Origin: Streptomyces hygroscopicus subsp. hygroscopicus
Lineage (GTDB): Bacteria > Actinomycetota > Actinomycetes > Streptomycetales > Streptomycetaceae
NCBI RefSeq assembly: GCF_030269125.1
Contig: NZ_BSSM01000005.1
Coordinates: forward strand, 310,001-374,000
Direction: 5' to 3'
Length of the DNA stretch: 64,000 bases
The translations under genes were made by a program, and so were the position numbers. A model generated the notes under the pieces. That model did not search any database. It was not told where the DNA came from and worked only from the letters and a program-made list of their open reading frames with translations. Below, piece by piece: positions 49,179 to 57,983 of the stretch (position 1 is its first letter; every line of letters begins with the position of its first letter).

Positions 49179-51581
49179 ATGAAGAACAGAACGGGCATGT
49201 CTGACGGTGATCGCCTTCTGACGCGCACGGAGATTGCGGCCATGGCAGGGGTGACACGCGCGGCGGTCACCACATGGGAGCGGCGGGCGGCGGACTTTCC
49301 CACCCCCCGACGTACCGCTGGCCAGGACTACTTCAACGCGTCCGAGATCCTCGGCTGGCTCGATGGAAGGCCGGTGCCGTCGCACCGCCGGGAATCGGGG
49401 GAGGGCGAACTCACCACCTACGGAGACCGGGCGCGGCGGCACTGGCCGGGCACCTCCGTCGCGCGGGAGGGGACGGCGCGAGAACACGCCGGGCTCACGC
49501 TCGGTCCCAGCGAAAGGCCGGATCCGCGGGATGCCGAGATCGTCCGCAAGCTCATGGGGCCCCTGGCCGAGCGGGTGGGAGGCGCGGATCAGGCGGTCAC
49601 CTATCTGAGCCTGCTGGCCGCGTTGCTCTTCCTGCGGGAGACGAGCCCGGGCTGCTGGCAGAAGGTGCAGGCGTACGTCATGACCGGTGCCGAGCCGCGG
49701 TCCAGCATCGCCCTGCTCAAGCTGGTCGGCTCGGAAACGGACGCGGTGCTGCGCGGCATGGGATCGCTGCCCGAGATGCAGAATGCACTCGCTCGCCTGG
49801 AGCCCCGGCGGTTCCAGGACCTCGCGCAGGTCGTCCGACTGGTCGGTGCGCTCGGCCCGAATGCCTTCCAGCTGTTGATCGAGGACTACGAGGAGCGCGC
49901 GCAGCTGCGCAGCCGGGAATTCTTCACACCGCTCCCGGTGGCACGCCTGATGGCGGCGTTGGGACGGGCGGCCAGGAAAAGCCCCCCAAGCAGCGTGTAC
50001 GACCTGTACTTCCGTGGTGGGGAACTCCTCGGCGCGGCAGCCGACACTGCCATGTGGGCGAGACGCAGGCCCGGCGCCGCCGACGATCCCTTGCCCAGGC
50101 TGCTGGGACAGACGCCGAAGCGAGTGACGTTGTCGCTGGCCAGTATGGGCCTGGCGTTGCGCGGAGTCCCGTTCGCTCTGCAGATGAAGACCCGCGGGCG
50201 TCCCTGGGAGGAGAACTGGCCCCAGGAGCCGGTCGATCTGGTTCTCACCAACCCGCCCTTCAATATGAAGGACACCTCGCAGGAGACAACGCGCACCGGG
50301 CACTGGCCCTATGGGGCTCCTCCGGTAGGCAACGACAACCTTGCCTATCCCCAGTACGCCTTGTCCGTCCTGGCCGAGGGCGGGCGCGCAGCGGTGGTCA
50401 TGCCGAACAAGGCCGGCAACTCCGGGAACGCGGCGGAGCGGGCGATCCGTCGGGCACTGGTGGAGCAGGGTGTCGTGGAGTGCGTTGTCGCGCTACCCGA
50501 CAAACTCTTCTCCGGCACCCCGGTACCCGTGTGCGTGTGGCTGCTGCGGCACCCGGCCGATGCCGGTGACCATGTCCTGTTCCTGGACGCGCGGGACCTG
50601 GGCGCCATGCGGCGCGGCGGGCGCAGAGTGCTCGCCTACGACGACGTCCAAGCCGTCCTCGACTCGTACCTGGCTCTCAGCCCCTGGGAAGGACCCGCCC
50701 GACCGGACGACCCACCTCCGGTGACCGTACCCAGCGCGCGCGTCGACAAGGAGGCGCTGCGCCGCAACGACTACTCGCTCAATCCGATCGACCACATCGG
50801 TCGGTCGCCGGCCCCGGACTCCGGCACGGCCGGTATGGCGGAGGCGGAAGCCTGGGCCGAGGTGTCGTGGCTGAGGGAGAGATGCGCCGAACTGGACGAG
50901 CGCACCGTCGGCCTGCTCGCCGAGCTGGAGACCAGCCGGGTGCGTCAGGCGCCTCGGCACAGGGCCACGCTCGCGGAGCTATGTGAGATCCAGACCGGCC
51001 CGTCGCACGCGCTGCTGGCGCCGCGGGACCGGACTCCGTACGGCGTGGTGCCGGTCGTCTTCCCTAAACACCTGCGGGACGGGCGGGTGACCGACAGCGC
51101 CGACGAGCGCGTCTCGCCAGAGCTCGCAGAACGGCTGACGCGCTACCGACTTGCGCCAGGCGACATCGTCTGTGTCCGCTCGGGCGCCATGGGGCCACCG
51201 GCCATGGTGCGGGGGGACCAGACGGGGTGGCTCATGAGCTCCAACGTGATCAGGCTCCGCTGCCGCCAGGACGTCGGAGTCCTGCCGCCCTACCTGCTCG
51301 CCGTGCTGAGCCGTCCAGACGCCGTGAACTGGGTCAGGGATCGAGCGGCCGCCACTGCGGCTCCGTTCATCACCAAGGACGCGCTGGGGCGCCAGGAAGT
51401 CCTGCTTCCGCCCCTCGACGTGCAGCAGGAGATCGCCGAACTGCTGACGCTCCTCGGCGAGCGCTCCGATGCCCACCGGGAACTGGCGGCAGCCATCACC
51501 CACGCACGAGGGCTGCTCGTCGACCAGCTGGCGAGCGCCTCGCCCTCCTCTCGGGACAGCGAAAGGAAGCCCCGATCATGA
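49179..51581 (+). CDS. Orphan N6-adenine DNA methyltransferase fused to a specificity-like domain
   Basis: An 800-aa HsdM-HsdS-type fusion. Residues about 14-60 form a helix-turn-helix (LTRTEIAAMAGVTRAAVTTW). Residues about 110-500 form an N6-MTase with catalytic NPPF (VLTNPPFNMKD, near residue 357). Motif I is unusual: YDLYFRGGELL stands where DPxxGxG is expected. Residues about 590-790 resemble a type I specificity target-recognition domain with an HsdS-like tail (LPPLDVQQEIAELL). No restriction endonuclease or helicase gene lies nearby. ATG 49179 follows GAGG. Possible roles are epigenetic regulation, anti-restriction or a split defence system. Confidence 0.8.
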   Translation: MKNRTGMSDGDRLLTRTEIAAMAGVTRAAVTTWERRAADFPTPRRTAGQDYFNASEILGWLDGRPVPSHRRESGEGELTTYGDRARRHWPGTSVAREGTAREHAGLTLGPSERPDPRDAEIVRKLMGPLAERVGGADQAVTYLSLLAALLFLRETSPGCWQKVQAYVMTGAEPRSSIALLKLVGSETDAVLRGMGSLPEMQNALARLEPRRFQDLAQVVRLVGALGPNAFQLLIEDYEERAQLRSREFFTPLPVARLMAALGRAARKSPPSSVYDLYFRGGELLGAAADTAMWARRRPGAADDPLPRLLGQTPKRVTLSLASMGLALRGVPFALQMKTRGRPWEENWPQEPVDLVLTNPPFNMKDTSQETTRTGHWPYGAPPVGNDNLAYPQYALSVLAEGGRAAVVMPNKAGNSGNAAERAIRRALVEQGVVECVVALPDKLFSGTPVPVCVWLLRHPADAGDHVLFLDARDLGAMRRGGRRVLAYDDVQAVLDSYLALSPWEGPARPDDPPPVTVPSARVDKEALRRNDYSLNPIDHIGRSPAPDSGTAGMAEAEAWAEVSWLRERCAELDERTVGLLAELETSRVRQAPRHRATLAELCEIQTGPSHALLAPRDRTPYGVVPVVFPKHLRDGRVTDSADERVSPELAERLTRYRLAPGDIVCVRSGAMGPPAMVRGDQTGWLMSSNVIRLRCRQDVGVLPPYLLAVLSRPDAVNWVRDRAAATAAPFITKDALGRQEVLLPPLDVQQEIAELLTLLGERSDAHRELAAAITHARGLLVDQLASASPSSRDSERKPRS

Positions 51582-51874
51582 CCACCACCGACCCCACGCG
51601 CCTGTCCCGGTCCGTCGCCTGGGCACTCTGGCTTCTGGTGATCGTGCTCTTCTCCCTGCTGGTCGCCGTGTGCGTCGCCGCTCTCAAGTACGCGACCGGG
51701 ACGGGCATCGCTGACTTGATCCTTTACGCGGGGGGCGCGTTCGGTACGACGGCAGGACTGTGCTTCGCCGCGGTAGGAGCAGTTACGACGCTACGTAATT
51801 GGACTATGACGGACGACCACCGCAACCTGCCGCGTGAATCGAACGACACGAACCGGCCTACTGGCTCTGGCTGA
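51578..51874 (+). CDS. Small membrane protein coupled to the methyltransferase
   Basis: A 98-aa protein with two membrane helices (WALWLLVIVLFSLLVAVCVA and LILYAGGAFGTTAGLCFAAV) and short polar ends. Its ATG overlaps the methyltransferase stop by four bases (ATGA), which shows coupled translation. No family recognised; a two-helix partner is unusual for a methyltransferase and suggests a membrane-linked defence or holin-like role, which is speculation. Confidence 0.65.
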   Translation: MTTTDPTRLSRSVAWALWLLVIVLFSLLVAVCVAALKYATGTGIADLILYAGGAFGTTAGLCFAAVGAVTTLRNWTMTDDHRNLPRESNDTNRPTGSG

Positions 51875-51944
51875 TGGAGGGCCGGGCCGGTGTCCCGGCC
51901 ATGGACCGTGAATAGCGACACCCCAACCTGCTCTTGAAACAAAC

Positions 51945-51971
51945 AAACCCCAGGCCGCTGACCTGGGGTTT
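51945..51971 (-). terminator. Terminator of tRNA-Gly
   Basis: AAACCCCAGG at 51945-51954 pairs with CCTGGGGTTT at 51962-51971, followed on the minus strand by a T-rich stretch. It lies six bases beyond the CCA end of the tRNA. Confidence 0.8.
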
Positions 51972-51976
51972 CAATC

Positions 51977-52050
51977 TGGAGCGGGTGACGAGAATCGAAC
52001 TCGCGCTCTCAGCTTGGGAAGCTGATGTTCTACCATTAAACTACACCCGC
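51977..52050 (-). tRNA. tRNA-Gly (anticodon CCC)
   Basis: On the minus strand the gene starts GCGGGTG at 52050 and its acceptor complement CACCCGC plus TCCA ends at 51977, so CCA is encoded. The anticodon arm is TCAGC-TTCCCAA-GCTGA, giving CCC, and the T-arm contains GTTCGATTC. All four arms fold. It is the intact right end of the tandem att array and the integration target. Confidence 0.95.
51979..52022 (-). repeat. att-like copy 3, inside the intact tRNA-Gly gene
   Basis: This is the reference 44-bp sequence present also at 48369 (identical) and 45283 (two mismatches). It covers the discriminator side of the acceptor stem, T-arm, variable loop and most of the anticodon arm. Confidence 0.88.
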
Positions 52051-52333
52051 GTAAGTCCGGACAAAGCCCCCGAGAGGGGTCCGTGCCCGACGCTCGATCA
52101 CTGTACCTCATCGCAGGCCCCCGATGCCCACGGCTCGGGGGCCTGAGTGGGTTTCAGGGTGGGGATCCGGCTGCGGGGGGCGGGAGTTGGGGCGTACGGT
52201 GGGGGCGTGGGGGAGGGTCCGGGCGGGGCCGGAGTGCCGCCTGGAGAGTCGTCTCTTTGATCCCGTAATGTGGCTTTTGTCGTCGGGTCGGTCAGCCCGA
52301 CGAGGCTCTTGGGGAAGGGACTTAAGGGACTTG

Positions 52334-52495
52334 ATGGAACGCACCGTCGTCCGCTGTGCGGATGGGCACGTCTTCAGCGCCGCTTCGTTCCCGATGCAGC
52401 AGGCCGAGCGGCTCGGCCCCGGTCGGCTCATGCGGTGCCCTCGATGCGCTCGGCTCCGCAGCGTCGTACCGGTCGCCCTGGAGAAGCAAGGGTAG
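52334..52495 (+). CDS. Small Zn-ribbon-like protein
   Basis: A 53-aa protein with Cys/His pairs VRCADGH and MRCPRC, enough for one zinc ribbon. Such a small protein lies beside dcd in many Streptomyces. ATG 52334 is preceded by AAGGGA. The function is unknown; it could be a nucleic-acid-binding or scaffold protein. The 283 bp between tRNA-Gly and this gene hold only its promoter region. Confidence 0.7.
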   Translation: MERTVVRCADGHVFSAASFPMQQAERLGPGRLMRCPRCARLRSVVPVALEKQG

Positions 52496-52567
52496 GAAGA
52501 GGAAGTAGCAGCAGGTCACGACGGTGCGTAGTCGCGTCGTGACAACCGGCGCGCGGAGTCGTCACGA

Positions 52568-52604
52568 TTGTCATGGCTCCGCGCGCCTTGCGTATCCTCG
52601 CTAC
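52568..52604 (+). promoter_or_regulatory. Leaderless promoter of dcd
   Basis: TTGTCA (52568-52573), a 19-bp spacer and TATCCT (52593-52598) precede the GTG at 52605 by six bases, so transcription should start at the start codon. A GCGCGGAG/CTCCGCGC inverted repeat (52551-52584) overlaps the promoter and may end upstream transcription. There is no ribosome binding site. Confidence 0.6.
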
Positions 52605-53180
52605 GTGCTTCTCTCAGACAAGGACATCCGGGCCGAGATCGACGCCGGGCGGGTACGGATCGATCCCTTTGACGAATCCATGGTGCAGCCGTCGAGCGTC
52701 GATGTCCGGCTGGACCGCTACTTCCGGGTGTTCGAGAACCACCGGTACCCGCACATCGACCCCTCCGTCGAGCAGCCCGACCTGACGCGGCTCGTGGAAC
52801 CGGACGGGGACGAGCCGTTCATCCTGCACCCCGGGGAGTTCGTGCTCGCGTCGACGTACGAGGTCATCTCGCTGCCCGACGACCTGGCCTCGCGGCTGGA
52901 GGGCAAGAGTTCGCTCGGCCGCCTCGGCCTGGTCACCCACTCCACCGCCGGGTTCATCGACCCCGGGTTCAGCGGGCACGTCACCCTGGAGCTGTCGAAC
53001 CTCGCCACCCTGCCCATCAAGTTGTGGCCGGGGATGAAGATCGGCCAGCTGTGCCTGTTCCGGCTGTCCTCGCCCGCGGAGTTCCCGTACGGCAGCGAGC
53101 GCTACGGCTCGCGGTACCAGGGGCAGCGCGGGCCGACCGCCTCGCGGTCCTACGTCAATTTCCATCGGACCCAGGTGTGA
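52605..53180 (+). CDS. dcd: dCTP deaminase
   Basis: A 191-aa enzyme of the dUTPase/dCTP deaminase fold. It shows [34 protein letters not shown] core and the catalytic region [20 protein letters not shown]. It converts dCTP to dUTP in pyrimidine synthesis. Length and start LLSDKDI fit the family exactly; start is GTG without ribosome site, downstream of a near-consensus promoter. It is followed by a phosphoribosyltransferase gene 13 bp away. Confidence 0.97.
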   Translation: MLLSDKDIRAEIDAGRVRIDPFDESMVQPSSVDVRLDRYFRVFENHRYPHIDPSVEQPDLTRLVEPDGDEPFILHPGEFVLASTYEVISLPDDLASRLEGKSSLGRLGLVTHSTAGFIDPGFSGHVTLELSNLATLPIKLWPGMKIGQLCLFRLSSPAEFPYGSERYGSRYQGQRGPTASRSYVNFHRTQV

Positions 53181-53193
53181 GGGCTGCCAGAAC

Positions 53194-53691
53194 ATGAGTG
53201 ACCTGCGGGAGAACCTGACCTACGAGGCGTTCGGCGACGCCGTCCGCGAGCTGGCGCAGACCATCGCCGACGACGGGTACGAGCCGGACATCGTGCTCAG
53301 CATCGCCCGGGGCGGCGTGTTCGTGGCCGGCGGGCTCGCCTACGCCCTGGACTGCAAGAACATCCACCTGGTGAACGTGGAGTTCTACACGGGCGTGGGC
53401 ACGACCCTGGAGATGCCGGTCATGCTGGCGCCCGTCCCCAACGTGATCGACTTCTCCGACAAGAGGGTCCTGATCACCGACGACGTCGCCGACACCGGCA
53501 AGACGCTCAAGCTCGTCCGCGACTTCTGCCTCGACACCGTCGCCGAGGTGCGCTCCGCGGTGATCTATGAGAAGTCCCACTCCCTCGTGAAGTGCGAGTA
53601 CGTCTGGAAGCGCACCGACGACTGGATCAACTTCCCGTGGAGCGTCCAGCCGCCGGTCGTGCGGCGGGACGACCAGGTCCTCGACGCCTGA
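53194..53691 (+). CDS. Phosphoribosyltransferase family protein
   Basis: A 165-aa type I phosphoribosyltransferase with the PRPP-binding motif VLITDDVADTGKTL and an N-terminal SIARGGVFVAGGLAYAL. It resembles xanthine/hypoxanthine phosphoribosyltransferases of the GPRT class, but the base specificity cannot be read. The 13-bp gap to dcd indicates an operon, suggesting nucleotide salvage. Its stop is 17 bp before a strong terminator. Confidence 0.9.
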   Translation: MSDLRENLTYEAFGDAVRELAQTIADDGYEPDIVLSIARGGVFVAGGLAYALDCKNIHLVNVEFYTGVGTTLEMPVMLAPVPNVIDFSDKRVLITDDVADTGKTLKLVRDFCLDTVAEVRSAVIYEKSHSLVKCEYVWKRTDDWINFPWSVQPPVVRRDDQVLDA

Positions 53692-53708
53692 CGGCACCGG
53701 ACGACGGA

Positions 53709-53736
53709 GGCCCCGGCGCGCGACCGCGCCGGGGCC
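53709..53736. terminator. Terminator between convergent genes
   Basis: GGCCCCGGCGCG and its exact complement form a 12-bp stem with a CGAC loop, followed by CTTT. It separates dcd/phosphoribosyltransferase from the convergent Yip1-family gene. Confidence 0.85.
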
Positions 53737-53754
53737 CTTTCGCGTGTCCGGGGA

Positions 53755-54765
53755 CTAGAACGTGCCGAGCTTCACGATCGACAGCAACCCGATGAGCTGG
53801 ATCGCCGACGCGCCCAGTGCCTTCGGCCACGGCAGGTCGTGGGAGCGGGACACCATCATGGTGAGCAGCGCGCCCGCGGCGAGCCAGGTGGCCCAGCCGA
53901 GTATCTGCACGAAGCCCGCGTCGCCGCCGAAGAACATGGCGAAGACCAGGCGGGGCGCGTCCGTGAGGGCCGTGATCAGCATGGACAGGCCCACCGTGGG
54001 CTGCCAGGCTCCGTCGCCGCCGAGCTGGCGGGCCAGGGTGTGGGTGACCACGCCCAGCACGAACAGCCCGAGCACCATCACGACCGCGGTGATCAGCACG
54101 ATCGGCACCGCGTTGGACAGCGTGGCGCCGATGGCCTCCTTGCGGGCGTTGTCGAAGCCGAAGACGGCGAGCAGGCCGTAGAGGAAGGTCACGATCAGGG
54201 CCGGGGCCCACATCGTGTAGTCCCGCATGCGCAGGAAGGTCTGGTCGGGGGCGAGGACGATGCCCCGCAGCAGCTCCTTCCAGTGCAGCGGCGGGCCGAG
54301 CGGCGTGGCGGGCGCGGCGGCGGAGCCGGCCTGGTAGGTCGCGCCCTGGGTGTAGTCGGCGGCCTCGTCGATGGAGAAGGCCTGGGTGTGGCCCGGGTTG
54401 TTGGCCGCGTACGGGTCGGGCACGCCGCCCGCGTAGCCGTCGTCGAAGTACTCCGGGCCGTCGTCCGCCCGGCCCTGGTGGCCGTACGGCCGGCCCTGCT
54501 GCGGGTACGGCGGCTGCTGCGGATACGACGACTGCCGGGGATACCCGCCCTGCTGCGGGTACGGCTGCTGCGGCGCCGGCGGGTAGCCGTACGACGGCCG
54601 TCCCGCGCCTTGCCCGGGACCCTGGGGCCCCTGCCCGTACGGCGACGGGCCGCGCCGCCCGCTCGACGGGCCGGGGCGGGCGCCCGACGGTCCCTGCTGC
54701 GCCTGCTGCTGTCCCTGGGGGGTGCGGTCGTCCCGGCCCCCGCGTCCGATCCTGAATCCAGCCAC
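53755..54765 (-). CDS. Yip1-family membrane protein with a Gln/Pro/Tyr-rich N-terminus
   Basis: About 336 aa. The first 150 residues are disordered (PQQPYPQQGGYPRQ-type repeats rich in Pro, Gln, Tyr and Gly). The C-terminal half has five membrane helices and the Yip1 pattern (WKELLRGIVLAPDQTFLRM, ALTDAPRLVFAMFFGG). Yip1 proteins are implicated in membrane organisation. GTG 54765 is chosen because TACGTT seven bases upstream would make the mRNA leaderless and no ribosome site exists. Confidence 0.8.
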   Translation of the reverse strand: MAGFRIGRGGRDDRTPQGQQQAQQGPSGARPGPSSGRRGPSPYGQGPQGPGQGAGRPSYGYPPAPQQPYPQQGGYPRQSSYPQQPPYPQQGRPYGHQGRADDGPEYFDDGYAGGVPDPYAANNPGHTQAFSIDEAADYTQGATYQAGSAAAPATPLGPPLHWKELLRGIVLAPDQTFLRMRDYTMWAPALIVTFLYGLLAVFGFDNARKEAIGATLSNAVPIVLITAVVMVLGLFVLGVVTHTLARQLGGDGAWQPTVGLSMLITALTDAPRLVFAMFFGGDAGFVQILGWATWLAAGALLTMMVSRSHDLPWPKALGASAIQLIGLLSIVKLGTF

Positions 54766-55070
54766 GTCATCGAACGTACCTGGTCCCGGAGGGTGACGTG
54801 CCGGGCCCGGCGGTCCGGGCCCGGCATTGCGGCCGACCTGTGACATCCCCTAAGGGGCCGTCAGCCGTTTCACCAGGGATGGTTCCGGGTTTGAACCTTC
54901 TCAGCCCGCGAAGACCCCGCGGAACCGCGGCTCCCGGCGCCGGACGGGCGGCTCTTCCCGCCGACGGGGTCGTACGGGGGTTCGGCGGACGCCGGTAAGT
55001 GTGTGACGCCCGCGGCGAGTTACCGGGTCCCGCTGCGGCGGCCGGCGGGCGGCTGGCGCAGGATGGACTC

Positions 55071-55400
55071 ATGAGCGTAGTGAAGATCAACGTGCTGACC
55101 GTACCCGCCGAGCAGCGGGAGGTCCTGGAGAAGCGGTTCGCCTCGCGGGCCCACGCGGTGGAGAACTCCGACGGCTTCGAGTGGTTCGAGCTGCTGCGCC
55201 CCGTCGAGGGCACCGACCAGTACCTCGTCTACACCCGCTGGCGCGACGAGGAGTCCTTCCAGGCCTGGATGGAGGGCCCGATGAAGGCCGCGCACCAGGG
55301 CGGCGGCGAGGGCGGCGGCGAGCGCCCCAAGCCCGCCGCCTCGGGGTCCACCCTGTGGTCCTTCGACGTGGTCCAGCAGGCGGGCCCCAAGAACGGGTGA
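55071..55400 (+). CDS. Antibiotic-biosynthesis-monooxygenase-fold protein
   Basis: A 109-aa ABM/dimeric alpha-beta barrel protein (VVKINVLTVPAEQREVLEK, EWFELLRPVEG, YLVYTRWRDEESFQAWM). The family includes heme-degrading IsdG/MhuD enzymes and small monooxygenases; the His/Asn pair for heme binding is not obvious, so the role stays open. ATG 55071 has a weak GGATGGA ribosome site. The 300 bp before it hold no gene. Confidence 0.82.
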   Translation: MSVVKINVLTVPAEQREVLEKRFASRAHAVENSDGFEWFELLRPVEGTDQYLVYTRWRDEESFQAWMEGPMKAAHQGGGEGGGERPKPAASGSTLWSFDVVQQAGPKNG

Positions 55401-55601
55401 CGGCGGGCGCCGGGCCCCGGCGGCCGTACGGGGTCCGGCGCGCCGTTTCCACGGGGCCGCGGCGGCCTCTGTGGGCGCCCGCGCCCCGGGGGCGGCACCG
55501 GGGCCCCCGGCGGCCGTCCGCGGCCGTCCGCGGCCTGGGCGCGGGACCGGCGACAGGCCGACCGCCTGCCCGCCCCGCACCGGCCCCACCCCGGACACGA
55601 C

Positions 55602-55634
55602 GGCGCCCCCTGCCTGTGCGAAGCAGGGGGCGCC
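55602..55634. terminator. Terminator between convergent genes
   Basis: GGCGCCCCCTGC at 55602-55613 pairs perfectly with GCAGGGGGCGCC at 55623-55634. It separates the monooxygenase-fold gene from the EtfD-like gene. Confidence 0.82.
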
Positions 55635-55661
55635 GCGGGTCCGCGGGATTCGGCGCGGTCG

Positions 55662-57944
55662 TTACTTGACCGGTTCCGGCTCCGGCGTGGTCTCGGACTC
55701 GGACTCGCCCGCCGGGTCCACCGGGGTCTTCACGGAGTCCAGCAGGAGCTGGGCGACGTCGACGACCTGGATGGATTCCTTGGCCTTGCCGTCGTTCTTC
55801 TTGCCGTTGACCGAGTCGGTCAGCATGACGAGGCAGAAGGGGCAGGCCGTGGAGACGATGTCCGGGTTGAGGGAGAGGGCCTCGTCCACGCGCTCGTTGT
55901 TGATGCGCTTGCCGATGCGCTCTTCCATCCACATCCGGGCGCCGCCGGCGCCGCAGCAGAAGCCGCGCTCCTTGTGGCGGTGCATCTCCTCGTTGCGCAG
56001 GCCCGGGACCTTGCCGATGATCTCGCGCGGGGGCGTGTAGATCTTGTTGTGGCGGCCCAGGTAGCACGGGTCGTGGTAGGTGATGATGCCCTCGACCGGG
56101 GTGACCGGGATCAGCTTGCCCTCGTCCACCAGGTGCTGGAGCAGCTGGGTGTGGTGGATGACCTCGTAGTCGCCGCCGAGCTGCGGGTACTCGTTGCCGA
56201 GCGTGTTGAGGCAGTGCGGGCAGGTGGCGACGATCTTCTTCGCCGACTTCGGCTTCCTGGACTCCGCGGTGACCTTGCCGTCGTCGTCCAGCTCCTCGCC
56301 GAACGCCGTGTTCAGGGCCATCACGTTCTCCATGCCGAGCTCCTGGAACAGGGGCTCGTTGCCCAGGCGGCGGGCGGAGTCACCGGTGCACTTCTCGTCG
56401 CCGCCCATGATCGCGAACTTGACGCCCGCGATGTGGAGGAGTTCGGCGAAGGCCTTGGTCGTCTTCTTGGCGCGGTCTTCCAGCGCGCCCGCGCAGCCGA
56501 CCCAGTACAGGTACTCGACGTCGGTGAGGTCCTCGATGTCCTTGCCGACGACCGGGACCTCGAAGTCGACCTCCTTGGTCCACTCCAGGCGCTGCTTCTT
56601 GGCCAGGCCCCAGGGGTTGCCCTTCTTCTCCAGGTTCTTGAGCATCGTGCCCGCCTCGGAGGGGAAGGCCGACTCGATCATGACCTGGTAGCGGCGCATG
56701 TCCACGATGTGGTCGACGTGCTCGATGTCCACCGGGCACTGCTCGACGCAGGCGCCGCAGGTGGTGCAGGACCACAGCACGTCCGGGTCGATGACGCCGT
56801 TCTCCTCGGCGGTGCCGATCAGCGGGCGCTCGGCCTCGGCCAGGGCGGCGGCCGGCACACCGGCCAGCTGCTCCTCGGACGCCTTCTCCTCGCCCTCCAC
56901 CGTCTTGCCGCCACCGGCCAGCAGGTACGGGGCCTTGGCGTGCGCGTTGTCCCGCAGCGACATGATCAGCAGCTTCGGGGACAGCGGCTTGCCGGTGTTC
57001 CACGCGGGGCACTGCGACTGGCAGCGACCGCACTCGGTGCAGGTGGAGAAGTCGAGCAGGCCCTTCCAGGAGAACTGCTCGACCTGGGAGACGCCGAAGA
57101 CGTCGTCCTCGCCGGGGTCGGTGAAGTCGATCGCCTTGCCGCCGGACGTCATCGGGAGCAGCGCGCCGAGCGAGGTGCCGCCGTCGGCGTTGCGCTTGAA
57201 CCAGATGTTCGGGAAGGCGAGGAAGCGGTGCCAGGCCACGCCCATGTCGGTCTTCAGGGCGACCGTGATCATCCAGATGAAGGAGGTCGCGATCTTCAGG
57301 GCGGCGAAGAAGTAGGTGAGGTTCTGGAGCGTGCCGACGCTCATGCCCTTGAACCAGGCGACGACCGGGTACGAGATGAAGAAGGACGCCTCGTAGCCGT
57401 CGACGTGGTGCTGGGCGCCCTCCAGGGCGTGCAGCGTGAAGATGCAGACGCCGACGATGAGGATGACGGCCTCGACGAAGTACGCCTGGCCGAAGTTGGA
57501 GCCGGCGAAGCGGGACTTGCGGCCCGGCTTGTTCGGCTTGCTCAGCTGGCGGATCGCGATCAGCACGAGGATGCCGATCGTCGTCATGGTGCCGAGGAAC
57601 TCGACGAAGACGTTGTACGGCGTCCAGTCGCCGATGACCGGCAGGATCCAGTCCGCCTGGAAGAGCTGGCCGATCGCGTTGACGATCGTCAGCAGCAGCG
57701 AGAAGAAGCCCACCGCCACGAACCAGTGCGCCACGCCGATGACGCCCCAGCGGTTCATCCGGGTGTGGCCGAGGAACTCCTTGGCCACGGTGATGGTGCG
57801 CTGTGCGGGTTCGTTGGTCCTGGTCCCGGCCGGCACGGGCTGGCCGAGACGCATGAAGTTGACGATCTGCAGGAGGGCGCGGCCGAACAGTGCCACGCCG
57901 ACCACGATCAGGACCAGCGACACGATGATCGCGGCGAGTTGCAT
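55662..57944 (-). CDS. Membrane Fe-S oxidoreductase, EtfD / HdrD-like
   Basis: A 760-aa protein. The N-terminal 250 residues hold about five membrane helices (IIVSLVLIVVGVALFGRALL, FVAVGFFSLLLTIVNAIG). Two [4Fe-4S] motifs follow, CTECGRCQSQCPAW and CTTCGACVEQCP. Two CCG-type cysteine-rich domains follow (VGCAGALEDRAKK, HDPCYLGRHN and GFCCGAGG). This matches mycobacterial EtfD, which passes electrons from acyl-CoA dehydrogenases via ETF to menaquinone. ATG 57944 follows AGGAG. A palindrome at 57984 suggests control by a fatty-acid regulator. Confidence 0.88.
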   Translation of the reverse strand: MQLAAIIVSLVLIVVGVALFGRALLQIVNFMRLGQPVPAGTRTNEPAQRTITVAKEFLGHTRMNRWGVIGVAHWFVAVGFFSLLLTIVNAIGQLFQADWILPVIGDWTPYNVFVEFLGTMTTIGILVLIAIRQLSKPNKPGRKSRFAGSNFGQAYFVEAVILIVGVCIFTLHALEGAQHHVDGYEASFFISYPVVAWFKGMSVGTLQNLTYFFAALKIATSFIWMITVALKTDMGVAWHRFLAFPNIWFKRNADGGTSLGALLPMTSGGKAIDFTDPGEDDVFGVSQVEQFSWKGLLDFSTCTECGRCQSQCPAWNTGKPLSPKLLIMSLRDNAHAKAPYLLAGGGKTVEGEEKASEEQLAGVPAAALAEAERPLIGTAEENGVIDPDVLWSCTTCGACVEQCPVDIEHVDHIVDMRRYQVMIESAFPSEAGTMLKNLEKKGNPWGLAKKQRLEWTKEVDFEVPVVGKDIEDLTDVEYLYWVGCAGALEDRAKKTTKAFAELLHIAGVKFAIMGGDEKCTGDSARRLGNEPLFQELGMENVMALNTAFGEELDDDGKVTAESRKPKSAKKIVATCPHCLNTLGNEYPQLGGDYEVIHHTQLLQHLVDEGKLIPVTPVEGIITYHDPCYLGRHNKIYTPPREIIGKVPGLRNEEMHRHKERGFCCGAGGARMWMEERIGKRINNERVDEALSLNPDIVSTACPFCLVMLTDSVNGKKNDGKAKESIQVVDVAQLLLDSVKTPVDPAGESESETTPEPEPVK

Positions 57945-57983
57945 TGGGGCTCCTGAGGGCGGCCTCGAATTAACCGAGCAACA

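Larger units (their letters stand above)
48369..52022. mobile_element. Putative cis-mobilizable element B (orphan methyltransferase)
   Basis: Bounded on the left by att copy 2 and on the right by the same 44 bp inside the intact tRNA-Gly gene; the cores are identical. The cargo is a methyltransferase-specificity fusion gene and a small membrane protein gene. No integrase is present. Left-end GGGCACG repeats match those of element A. Element A and B share one att, so they form a tandem array at the tRNA. Confidence 0.6.
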
